The notes: generated from the letters alone by a model not told the origin. 5,205 nucleotides of DNA from Thermodesulfobacteriota bacterium (GCA_947259475.1 CAMYLW010000014.1:1-5205); one strand, 5' to 3'. Shown: positions 1-4,961, counted from the first letter of the stretch. Made by a program: numbers and translations.

Positions 1-644
1 GTATCCTCACCGAACTTTCCGTTCTCGGTGTACTAACTATCGTCTATCTCGCTCTTTTTCCAAAACGGGCCATCTACATTGACGTTCTCCTTGCTCTGTT
101 CGCGCTCTGCCTCATTGCCTCGAACGCTCGATTCACCAGAAACTCAGTCTGGGCTCAGTTTCCACCGGAAGAGGATCTACGGACTCGAGTAAGAAGATCA
201 TACCTTCTGGCCTCAGCCGTCACTATTCCCGTAATTCTTGCCTTCGCGGCAATCGGACTTGCGCTCGGTTACAGGGAATCCGGCTGGGATGGAGCCTGGG
301 CTCGATTCTTAAACTACGATCTCCCCGTACCATTCTGCCTCTACCTCCCGTGGGCTCTCCTGCAGCAGTTCCTCTTCCAGTTCTACCTTCTCGGGCGTCT
401 TCTTACGCTTTTCCCCGCTCCGCTCTCAGTAGTCGCCACGGGGATGGCGTACTCTTTAGTCCACTTACCTGACATTGGCGTCACGCTTGCTGCCGCTGCT
501 GCAGGAATCTTCTGGACTTTTCTCTACCGTCGTTATCGAGTCCTGCTCCCTCTGGGACTCTCTCATGCCCTACTCGGGGCCACATTTTACTACTGGGTCT
601 ACGGTCATGATCTTTTCATGGTTTGGAAAGAAATGTTACAGTAA
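1..644 (+). CDS. CPBP (CAAX protease-like) family membrane protein, 5' end missing
   Basis: This is the C-terminal 213 residues of a very hydrophobic protein; the first full codon is at position 3 and the true start lies outside the window. About six or seven membrane segments can be seen. The layout matches the CPBP/CAAX-protease/Abi fold: a motif-1 helix (WALLQQFLFQFYLLGRL, residues about 117-133 of the fragment), motif 2 as YSLVH (His about 154), and motif 3 as GLSHALLG (His about 188). In active members motif 1 reads EExxxR; here it is Q121 Q122 xxx Q126, so both glutamates and the arginine are replaced while both histidines remain. It is therefore either a catalytically dead relative or a Gln-type subgroup with another role. 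Codons are rich in CTC, CTT and TCT, unlike the AT-rich gene that follows. Internal ATG codons such as 444 lie inside the fold and are not starts. Family assignment is fairly sure; function is not. Confidence 0.75.
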   Translation, partial: ILTELSVLGVLTIVYLALFPKRAIYIDVLLALFALCLIASNARFTRNSVWAQFPPEEDLRTRVRRSYLLASAVTIPVILAFAAIGLALGYRESGWDGAWARFLNYDLPVPFCLYLPWALLQQFLFQFYLLGRLLTLFPAPLSVVATGMAYSLVHLPDIGVTLAAAAAGIFWTFLYRRYRVLLPLGLSHALLGATFYYWVYGHDLFMVWKEMLQ

Positions 645-668
645 TTTATTTATTCGTCCATGGATTGT

Positions 669-697
669 TAGCCCGAAGATATCCTGGCTAGGCCTAG
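669..697. repeat. Short inverted repeats between the CPBP gene and the next gene
   Basis: TAGCC (669-673) and GGCTA (686-690) can pair around a 12-base loop. Overlapping this is a perfect 10-bp palindrome, CTAGGCCTAG (688-697). The left part (TAGCCCG, then GATAT after two extra bases) resembles the first half of the 20-bp repeat at 2168 and 3828, so this may be a decayed third copy. No T-run follows, so it is not a convincing terminator. Confidence 0.35.
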
Positions 698-716
698 AGA
701 CAAAAAAGGAGTTAAG

Positions 717-965
717 ATGAGTAGAAATGTCGATGAACTAACAAAGGCATTAGAGCTTGACAGAGATGGTGATTGGGATAGTGCTCATACAATTGTACAG
801 GGTATTGAATCGCCAGATTCTTATTGGATTCATGCATACTTGCACCGAAAAGAGGGGGCTTTAGGAAACTCAAACTACTGGTACAGGAGAGCCAATAAGA
901 CAATGCCAGAATATGATTTAACTCAAGAATGGAATGAGTTGTATGAATACATCACCTCAAAGTAA
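717..965 (+). CDS. Conserved small hypothetical protein, TPR-like helical
   Basis: This 82-residue soluble protein has no signal peptide or membrane segment. AAGGAG at 706-711, five bases before the ATG, supports the start. The core contains GDWDSAH (18-24), WIHAYLHRKEG (37-47) and NYWYRRA (53-59). From memory, this pattern (GDW..AH, WIHAYLHRKEGD, YWYRRA) marks a small, widespread bacterial family of unknown function that resembles one or two tetratricopeptide-type helix pairs. Length is normal for that family and nothing looks truncated. The gene is clearly more AT-rich than its upstream neighbour, which suggests a separate origin. It stands alone: 72 bases separate it from the CPBP gene and 350 from the next gene. 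A protein-protein interaction role would fit the helical repeat look but is only inference. Confidence 0.8.
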   Translation: MSRNVDELTKALELDRDGDWDSAHTIVQGIESPDSYWIHAYLHRKEGALGNSNYWYRRANKTMPEYDLTQEWNELYEYITSK

Positions 966-983
966 AAAAACGGGGACCAGGTT

Positions 984-1010
984 TCAGGTGTCGGGTGTCA
1001 GGTGTCAGGG
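984..1010. repeat. Heptamer tandem array, unit TCAGGTG, about 3.9 copies
   Basis: Four consecutive 7-base units can be read: TCAGGTG (984-990), TCGGGTG (991-997), TCAGGTG (998-1004) and TCAGGG (1005-1010, incomplete). Only one base differs in the first three units. The array begins 18 bases after the stop codon of the preceding gene. Confidence 0.85.
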
Positions 1011-1058
1011 AAAAGAAACATAGAAGCTGAATACTGAAACCTTAGTATTTGTGATTTG

Positions 1059-1090
1059 TTTGGAATTTGGTGCTTGGAGCTTGGGATTTC
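1059..1090. repeat. Degenerate heptamer tandem array, consensus YTTGGNR
   Basis: The units TTTGGAA, TTTGGTG, CTTGGAG and CTTGGGA follow each other at 1059-1086, with a partial fifth (TTTC). Each keeps the TTGG core at the same place in a 7-base period. The period is the same as in the array at 984, and both units carry a GG in the same part of the repeat. Confidence 0.75.
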
Positions 1091-1099
1091 ATAGACTCT

Positions 1100-1115
1100 A
1101 GTACTCCAGTACTCC
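1100..1115. repeat. Octamer AGTACTCC in two tandem copies
   Basis: AGTACTCC occurs at 1100-1107 and again at 1108-1115, followed by CAAAA-type sequence. A related GACTCT lies just before it. AGTACT is itself palindromic. Confidence 0.8.
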
Positions 1116-1154
1116 AAAACAGCTCGCTTTCTTTACCGGCAAAGCCATCTCACC

Positions 1155-1183
1155 TTGACCCCCGCAAGGCGGGATCTTAGACT
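1155..1183 (+). promoter_or_regulatory. Candidate sigma70 promoter with a hairpin in the spacer
   Basis: TTGACC (1155-1160) matches five of six bases of the -35 consensus. TAGACT (1178-1183) matches four of six of the -10 consensus, with an ideal 17-base gap. A perfect 5-bp inverted repeat, CCCGC-AAG-GCGGG (1161-1173), fills most of that gap. Transcription would start near 1190, about 125 bases before the alkyltransferase gene, and could serve the whole downstream run. It is read from sequence only; chance matches of this quality occur. Confidence 0.4.
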
Positions 1184-1271
1184 GGCCCTGAGGACCAAGT
1201 TTTCTAGGTATTTTGTCATCCATCCCACACCCAAGGGAATTAGCAAGAATCGGGTGGCTACTCCATCTGCC

Positions 1272-1290
1272 ATAGGCTACGGTGGCCTAT
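1272..1290. promoter_or_regulatory. Inverted repeat ATAGGC/GCCTAT upstream of the alkyltransferase gene
   Basis: ATAGGC (1272-1277) and GCCTAT (1285-1290) are perfect reverse complements around a 7-base loop. The repeat ends where a TATAAA box (1288-1293) begins. It could be a leader hairpin in a transcript from the promoter near 1155, or half of an operator. Confidence 0.4.
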
Positions 1291-1303
1291 AAATTGTCAA
1301 TTT
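1291..1303. promoter_or_regulatory. 13-bp palindrome AAATTG-T-CAATTT, candidate operator
   Basis: AAATTG (1291-1296) and CAATTT (1298-1303) are perfect reverse complements around one central base. The site overlaps a TATAAA (1288-1293) and ends one base before the GGAGG ribosome binding site (1305-1309). A protein bound here would block a start near 1300. Because the downstream gene encodes an AraC-type DNA-binding domain, autoregulation is a reasonable guess. The site does not resemble the E. coli Ada box. Confidence 0.4.
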
Positions 1304-1315
1304 TGGAGGTTAGCT

Positions 1316-2185
1316 ATGAAGTCTGATTATGAGCGAATTGCTGCTGCCATCTGGTTCATTGAACGGAGTGCACCTGAACAGCCTACTCTTGCTGATATTG
1401 CGTCCGAACTAGGTCTTAGTACGTTTCATTTTCAACGTCTTTTCCAACGCTGGGCAGGTGTATCGCCTAAGCGTTTTCTGCAGTTTCTCACTGTCCAGCA
1501 CGCAAAACAGCTTTTGGAACAGTCCAAAAGCGTGCTGGACGCAACATATGAAGTGGGGCTATCGGGTCCGGCGCGTCTCCACGACCACTTCGTCTCGCTG
1601 GAGGCGGTCACGCCTGGCGAGTACAAAACACGAGGCGCTGGACTCCAGATTGGCTATGGGATTCAGCCAAGCCCTTTCGGCTCAATGTTTCTGGCCACCA
1701 CCCAACGGGGTGTCTGTTGGCTTTCCTTCCTTGCAGATGAACCTGCGGAACTTGAACTGGCTTCCCTGAAACGGTTTTGGCAGGGAGCTGAAGTTTATCC
1801 AGACAAAGAAGGTACCGGCGCCATAGCAAAGAGAATCTTCACTCGCCAAAAAAATGAAAACGGGTCACTGACTTTACTGGTAAAGGGAACGAACTTTCAA
1901 ATCAACGTTTGGAAAGCTCTTCTCAGGATACCTCCTGGCCTTCTCTGCTCTTATAGTCAAGTTGCACGTACCATTGGAAACCCTTCTGCCTCCCGTGCGG
2001 TGGGTACAGCGATCGCTGTCAACCCGGTGGCCTATCTCATCCCCTGTCATCGTGTTATTCGAAAGGTCGGCACCCCGGGTGACTATCGATGGGGTGGCAT
2101 ACGCAAAAAAGCTCTTATTGCCTGGGAGGCTGCAAACCTTCCCACCATACCAAGAGACCGTACTCTAAGCCCGGATATTTCATGA
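1316..2185 (+). CDS. AraC-type HTH / O6-alkylguanine-DNA alkyltransferase fusion (Ada-like)
   Basis: This protein repairs O6-alkylguanine by moving the alkyl group irreversibly to its own cysteine, and likely also acts as a transcription factor. The 289 residues divide into an AraC-type double helix-turn-helix (about 24-104, with LADIASELGLSTFHFQRLF and VGLSGPARLHDHF) and an alkyltransferase domain (about 120-275). The acceptor is Cys244 in PCHRV. Tyr213, the arginine finger Arg227, Asn236, His245 and Glu271 sit at the same offsets from the acceptor as in human MGMT (Y114, R128, N137, C145, H146, E172), so it should be active. The N-terminal zinc/methylphosphotriester domain of E. coli Ada (Cys38) is absent, so it cannot sense damage in that way. 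GGAGG at 1305-1309 supports the ATG. The tail after about 275 is extra, and its last five residues plus the stop come from the 20-bp repeat. It is the first gene of the close-packed run. Confidence 0.93.
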   Translation: MKSDYERIAAAIWFIERSAPEQPTLADIASELGLSTFHFQRLFQRWAGVSPKRFLQFLTVQHAKQLLEQSKSVLDATYEVGLSGPARLHDHFVSLEAVTPGEYKTRGAGLQIGYGIQPSPFGSMFLATTQRGVCWLSFLADEPAELELASLKRFWQGAEVYPDKEGTGAIAKRIFTRQKNENGSLTLLVKGTNFQINVWKALLRIPPGLLCSYSQVARTIGNPSASRAVGTAIAVNPVAYLIPCHRVIRKVGTPGDYRWGGIRKKALIAWEAANLPTIPRDRTLSPDIS

Positions 2186-2187
2186 AT
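2168..2187 (+). repeat. 20-bp direct repeat, copy 1, at the 3' end of the alkyltransferase gene
   Basis: This copy matches 3828-3847 at 19 of 20 positions; the only difference is A2177 against G3837. It begins AGCCCGGAT and ends in the 8-bp palindrome TTCATGAA (2179-2186) plus T. It encodes Ser-Pro-Asp-Ile-Ser and the TGA stop. The two copies lie 1660 bases apart in the same orientation and same coding frame. Confidence 0.85.
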
Positions 2188-2206
2188 CACTTGCTTTGAT
2201 TCTCTA

Positions 2207-2212
2207 TTGGAG
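2207..2212 (+). promoter_or_regulatory. Ribosome binding site that decides the start of the 186-residue gene
   Basis: TTGGAG lies six bases before the ATG at 2219. An alternative TTG start at 2207 would use this very sequence as its first codon and would have no binding site of its own, so the ATG at 2219 is preferred. Confidence 0.6.
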
Positions 2213-2218
2213 CCTTAT

Positions 2219-2779
2219 ATGACAACGAACAGCAATTGTTCTGCCCTGGCCGACCCGAAGCGATTTAGGCCGATTCAGGATCTGCATAAATGGTCTCCCG
2301 ATTGTATGGTGGCAGTCGATGACAGTTTCGAGTTGAAAGACAAATTTCTTTTTATCACCGATCCAATTCATCTCGGTCAGACAATGAGTGCAAGCACCGA
2401 CCCATCGGCGAGTTATGTGCGAAGGCGTGGTCTGACGGTGACACATTATGGTGGCAAAGCTTCATGCCCGGTGTTGTGGTGCAATCCGCACCTCTTGCTT
2501 CCACTGTCACAGTCCTTGGAAGAAAAGTTCTTGTTGCCTGCCAACACAGAAACGCTGGCTGAAAAGATTTCCTGCCACTCCGGGGCACTTCTTTTTCTGC
2601 CGTTGGCAGATGACATTCCACAGTCTTTGCGTGACCAGGTAAATGAGGTTTGCACGGACCAAAATGGGGCCAAGATAAGTCTCGCAGCCGGAACGTATCG
2701 AGTATTCTATGAGCAACTCGAATCCCCCCAGGGCTCCCAGGAGGAACTCTACCGAAATATAGTTGCTCAGAAGCAATAA
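2219..2779 (+). CDS. Unrecognised 186-residue soluble protein
   Basis: I do not recognise this family. There is no signal peptide or membrane segment, and the protein looks like a mixed alpha/beta cytoplasmic domain. Noticeable stretches are FLFITDPIHL (43-52), YGGKASCPVLW (77-87), a leucine-rich HLLLPLSQSLEEKFLLP (91-107), FLPLADDIP (116-124) and AGTYRVFYEQLE (157-168). Six cysteines (7, 29, 83, 88, 119, 145) show no metal-site spacing beyond C83-x4-C88. The 'ITDP' start followed by a late 'GTYRV' strand recalls the beta-rich small proteins often seen as immunity proteins, but that is a loose resemblance only. It starts 33 bases after the alkyltransferase stop and is the first gene of the block bracketed by the 20-bp repeats. 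Steady amino-acid use and a good ribosome site argue that it is a real gene. Confidence 0.75.
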   Translation: MTTNSNCSALADPKRFRPIQDLHKWSPDCMVAVDDSFELKDKFLFITDPIHLGQTMSASTDPSASYVRRRGLTVTHYGGKASCPVLWCNPHLLLPLSQSLEEKFLLPANTETLAEKISCHSGALLFLPLADDIPQSLRDQVNEVCTDQNGAKISLAAGTYRVFYEQLESPQGSQEELYRNIVAQKQ

Positions 2780-2802
2780 GACTGCTTTCTAACATTTCAG
2801 TG

Positions 2803-2830
2803 CAGCTGATCCGCCTACGGCGAACCGCTG
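2803..2830. repeat. Imperfect inverted repeat in the 74-base gap before the membrane-protein gene
   Basis: CAGC (2803-2806) pairs with GCTG (2827-2830), and CGCC (2812-2815) pairs with GGCG (2819-2822) around the loop TAC. The middle contains mismatches. There is no T-run, so it is not a standard terminator. It could act as a leader or processing hairpin, or be a remnant of a REP-type element. Confidence 0.4.
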
Positions 2831-2838
2831 TAGTTTAC

Positions 2839-2846
2839 GAGGAGGG
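2839..2846 (+). promoter_or_regulatory. Strong ribosome binding site that selects a TTG start
   Basis: GAGGAGGG is the best Shine-Dalgarno match in the window. GGAGG (2841-2845) is eight bases from the TTG at 2854 but 17 from the next in-frame ATG (2863), which favours the TTG. Confidence 0.6.
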
Positions 2847-2853
2847 ATAGGGC

Positions 2854-3192
2854 TTGCTGCCTATGGTTCTGAGAATCATCCCCTTGATACTCGCTTCCCT
2901 GCTGTTGGGAGCCCACTTTTTAAGAGGCAGCAGTATCATTCTTGTAGGTGTTAGCATCCTCGCACCATTGCTACTCCTCATCAAGAAGCGCTGGATTCTG
3001 TTGCTTGTACAAGGGTTAGCCTACGTTGGTGCGCTGGTCTGGGTGCACACAACCTTTGTCTTGGTCCAGCAGCGCATGATGGTTGGTGCGCCATGGTTCA
3101 GAATGTTCTTGATTCTCGCTGGTGTCACAGCTTTCACTTTGTACGCTGGATACCTCTTGAACTCAGATGTTATAAAGCAACACTACCAGTGA
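2854..3192 (+). CDS. Small four-helix integral membrane protein
   Basis: This 112-residue protein has four predicted membrane helices (about 5-21, 27-43, 47-71 and 83-102) joined by very short loops. The inter-helix basic pair KKR (44-46) and the loop QQRMMVGAPWFR (72-83) suggest that these face the cytoplasm. From memory, the pattern HFLR after helix 1, a basic turn before helix 3, and R..GxPWxR before helix 4 is shared by a family of uncharacterised membrane proteins in Proteobacteria and related phyla. No catalytic motif is seen. The start is taken as TTG 2854 because of ribosome-site spacing; ATG 2863 would remove only three residues. It lies 26 bases before the acyltransferase gene, so a link with membrane lipid is possible but unproven. 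Confidence 0.8.
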   Translation: MLPMVLRIIPLILASLLLGAHFLRGSSIILVGVSILAPLLLLIKKRWILLLVQGLAYVGALVWVHTTFVLVQQRMMVGAPWFRMFLILAGVTAFTLYAGYLLNSDVIKQHYQ

Positions 3193-3218
3193 ACCAATAT
3201 CAATGAGAAAAGCAGGAA

Positions 3219-3845
3219 ATGCTTAGCTACAGAATAACCCACAATGGTCCAATTTTTGGATTCATCAAATACTGGATAGGTCGTGTTTGGATGGGGGTCT
3301 TTGGTTGGGATGTTGTGGGGCAGGTTCCGCCTGGTGGCAAATTTGTCGTTGTGGGTGCACCACATACCAGTGGCTGGGATTTTCCTTTCACGCTTGCCGC
3401 GGTATATATATTCCGCTTAAGGATCTCTTGGATGGGAAAAGATGCGCTTTTCAAAAAGCCTTTTGGAGGAATCATGAGATGGTTAGGGGGAATCCCTATT
3501 AATCGGGACAGCGAGCACGGCGTGGTCGATCAGATTGCAAAGCAATTCAGGGAGTCTGAGAAGCTTGTCGTTGCCATAGGTCCTTCGGGAACAAGAAAGA
3601 AAAAAGACTATTGGAAATCAGGTTTTTACTGGATTGCACATACTGCCCAAGTTCCCATATTATGTGGATATTTAGATTACGGTCAGAAAAAGGCATGTCT
3701 TGGTCTCTCTTTCGTACCTACAGGTGATATTAAAGAGGATATGGACCGCATTCGTGAGTTCTATCAAGGCATCCGAGGGAAATATCCTGAGTTGACAACG
3801 AGAATCAGGTTAGTTGATGAAAAACCTAGCCCGGATGTTTCATGA
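3219..3845 (+). CDS. PlsC-like lysophospholipid (1-acylglycerol-3-phosphate) acyltransferase family protein
   Basis: Enzymes of this family move an acyl chain to a lysophospholipid or similar acceptor at the inner membrane. The 208 residues carry motif I as HTSGWD (His49-x4-Asp54, the catalytic pair), the GGIPINR block (90-96), and the motif-III region GPSGTR (121-126), followed by YWKSGFYWIA typical of the short subfamily. Motif III normally reads EGTR; here the Glu is Ser123, which may change acceptor binding. Length is normal for this subfamily. The start is uncertain: the only Shine-Dalgarno-like sequence, AGGA (3214-3217), is one base from the ATG, so translation may depend on coupling with the upstream gene. 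The tail after RIRLVDEKP is supplied by the second 20-bp repeat, adding SPDVS and the stop. Confidence 0.88.
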   Translation: MLSYRITHNGPIFGFIKYWIGRVWMGVFGWDVVGQVPPGGKFVVVGAPHTSGWDFPFTLAAVYIFRLRISWMGKDALFKKPFGGIMRWLGGIPINRDSEHGVVDQIAKQFRESEKLVVAIGPSGTRKKKDYWKSGFYWIAHTAQVPILCGYLDYGQKKACLGLSFVPTGDIKEDMDRIREFYQGIRGKYPELTTRIRLVDEKPSPDVS

Positions 3846-3847
3846 AT
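3828..3847 (+). repeat. 20-bp direct repeat, copy 2, at the 3' end of the acyltransferase gene
   Basis: This is the second copy of the sequence at 2168-2187, with one mismatch. It encodes Ser-Pro-Asp-Val-Ser and the TGA stop in the same frame as copy 1. The palindrome TTCATGAA is at 3839-3846. Together the copies flank the unknown protein, membrane protein and acyltransferase genes as one unit. Confidence 0.85.
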
Positions 3848-3878
3848 AATTAGGGCTACCACATTCCCGCGGCGGAGC

Positions 3879-4367
3879 ATGATTAAACTACAGATAGTTG
3901 AAAACCCAGATCACGTGGCTCAAGCAAAAGCTCTGTTCCAGGAGTATGCTGAGACGCGAAAGAATGATCCTGCACTCGAGGATTTTCATGAGGAGATAGA
4001 CAATCTTCCCGGGGAATATGCGGCTCCGGACGGAAACCTTATCCTTGCTTATAGTGATGGAAAACTGGCCGGATGTGTTGCGGTGCACAAATTGGCTGAC
4101 GGTGTTTGTGAAATGAAGCGACTCTAGGTCTCCCCGAGGATTAGGGGACGAGGGATCGGCAGATGCCTCGTTGAGGCAATTATTAAGCAAGCAGCAATGA
4201 TGGGATATTCTCGCCTGCGTTTGGATTCCATCCCCAGCATGAAAAAAGCTCAAGCGCTCTACGAGTCTATCGGCTTCTATGAAATACCTGCCTATCGGCA
4301 CAACCCAAATGAAGGCACAAAATATTACGAAATTGAATTGCATAACAAGTCAATGAACCTGACATGA
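3879..4367 (+). pseudogene. GNAT N-acetyltransferase interrupted by one in-frame TAG
   Basis: Read through, this is a normal-length GNAT enzyme of 162 residues, which would move an acetyl group from acetyl-CoA to an unknown amine. Codons 1-82 give the N-terminal half (MIKLQIVENP to CEMKRL). Codon 83 is TAG (4125-4127). The frame then continues without another stop as VSPRIRGRGIGR (84-95), the acetyl-CoA pyrophosphate loop with RGRGIG at 89-94. It ends with GYSRLRLDS and the late ALYESIGFYEIPAY block, stopping at TGA 4365-4367. Relatives usually have Tyr or Phe at the TAG position (KRLYV), so a TAC/TAT to TAG change explains it. The 82-residue product would lack the cofactor loop and should be inactive. 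TAG also ends two neighbouring genes, which argues against general amber recoding. GGAG sits one base from the ATG, which is poor spacing. A sequencing error is possible. Confidence 0.85.
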
Positions 4368-4374
4368 TGAGAAG

Positions 4375-4887
4375 ATGATCAAGATCCGCAAAGAACAACC
4401 GCAAGACATTCCGACAATCCATGCAGTGAATAAGCAGGCTTTCGGGCAACTTCTAGAGGCTGATCTCGTGGACACGTTGCGACGGAACTGCAATGATCTA
4501 CTGTCATTGGTTGCCGTGGTTGGCAATGAGGTAGTTGGCCACATCCTTTTCAGTTCTGTCACGGTTGAGGGCGACGAGACAACGGTGGAGGGGATGGGGT
4601 TGGCACCAATGGCCGTACTACCCGAATACCAACGACAGGGGATCGGCTCAGCACTGGTGAGGACAGGAATTGCCAGATTGGCGAGCAGCGACTGTGCCTT
4701 TGTGATCGTTCTGGGGCACGCTGATTACTACCCACGATTTGGCTTTGAACCTGCAAGTCGCTACGGAGTTAGAAGCGAATGGGAAGTGCCAGATGACGGT
4801 TTCATGATATTGGTGCTCAACGAGTCCGTGATGCAGGGGATCTCTGGAGTGGCCAGGTATAGATCAGAATTCGCTGAGGCAATGTAG
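4375..4887 (+). CDS. YhbS-like GNAT N-acetyltransferase
   Basis: This 170-residue GNAT protein uses acetyl-CoA; its acceptor is unknown. The visible motifs are motif A, VLPEYQRQGIGSAL (81-94, cofactor loop QRQGIG), then VIVLGHADYYPRFGFEPA (110-127), and VPDDGFMILVL (138-148). The GHxxYYPRFGFxPA and late FM signatures are characteristic of the YhbS group (COG3153). Length and order of elements are normal, and nothing is missing. It begins seven bases after the stop of the broken GNAT gene. Its own ribosome site is weak (only GAGAAG abutting the ATG), so it probably relies on translational coupling; the upstream amber codon could therefore lower its expression. It is not a close duplicate of its neighbour: the sequences share only the general GNAT features. 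Confidence 0.9.
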   Translation: MIKIRKEQPQDIPTIHAVNKQAFGQLLEADLVDTLRRNCNDLLSLVAVVGNEVVGHILFSSVTVEGDETTVEGMGLAPMAVLPEYQRQGIGSALVRTGIARLASSDCAFVIVLGHADYYPRFGFEPASRYGVRSEWEVPDDGFMILVLNESVMQGISGVARYRSEFAEAM

Positions 4888-4948
4888 GATGCTGAACAAG
4901 CCTCGGCAGTCGAGTTCGATCGGTTATGCCGGAAGGAAAAGTTGGTAG

Positions 4949-4955
4949 AAAGGGA
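4949..4955 (+). promoter_or_regulatory. Ribosome binding site that selects the ATG at 4962
   Basis: AAAGGGA is six bases before the ATG at 4962. The upstream in-frame ATG at 4926 has no purine-rich site before it and would add a basic 12-residue extension, so the shorter protein is preferred. Confidence 0.55.
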
Positions 4956-4961
4956 TCTATT

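Larger units (their letters stand above)
966..1315. other. 350-base non-coding region with repeats and a likely promoter
   Basis: No convincing gene lies here on either strand. From left to right it holds two heptamer-period tandem arrays, an octamer duplication, a sigma70-like promoter with a hairpin in its spacer, about 90 bases without clear structure (1184-1271), an inverted repeat, and a palindrome that abuts the ribosome binding site of the alkyltransferase gene. The G-rich, T-rich low-complexity look of 980-1115 differs from the flanking genes. It probably separates two transcription units. Confidence 0.7.

Noticed and set aside
475..720. 81-codon + strand frame overlapping the CPBP gene and the next start
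   Set aside because: It is an out-of-frame shadow of the CPBP gene; the CPBP frame carries the family motifs.
984..1115. CRISPR array
   Set aside because: The repeats are 7-8 bases long and contiguous, with no spacers and no cas genes nearby.
1161..1173. CCCGC-AAG-GCGGG hairpin as a rho-independent terminator of the upstream gene
   Set aside because: The stem is only 5 bp and is followed by ATCTTAG rather than a T-run, and it lies about 195 bases after the stop codon. Its position in a promoter spacer is more notable.
2355..2795. Open frame of 146 codons on the minus strand
   Set aside because: It lies opposite the 186-residue gene, has a Cys/Pro/Arg-rich random look, and crosses the 3' end of the sense gene. 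The sense gene has the better start and ribosome site, although neither protein is recognised.
4125..4127. TAG read as pyrrolysine
   Set aside because: GNAT enzymes are not known to use pyrrolysine, no pylT/pylS genes are in the window, and neighbouring genes use TAG as a normal stop. Kept only as a remote option.
3888..4343. Open frame of 151 codons on the minus strand
   Set aside because: It lies opposite the GNAT gene, whose + strand frame shows clear family motifs on both sides of the TAG. The minus-strand protein resembles nothing and has no ribosome site that I can see.
4926..4961. ATG 4926 as the start of the last gene
   Set aside because: No ribosome site precedes it, while ATG 4962 has AAAGGGA at good spacing. 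The extra 12 residues are basic and look like translated leader.
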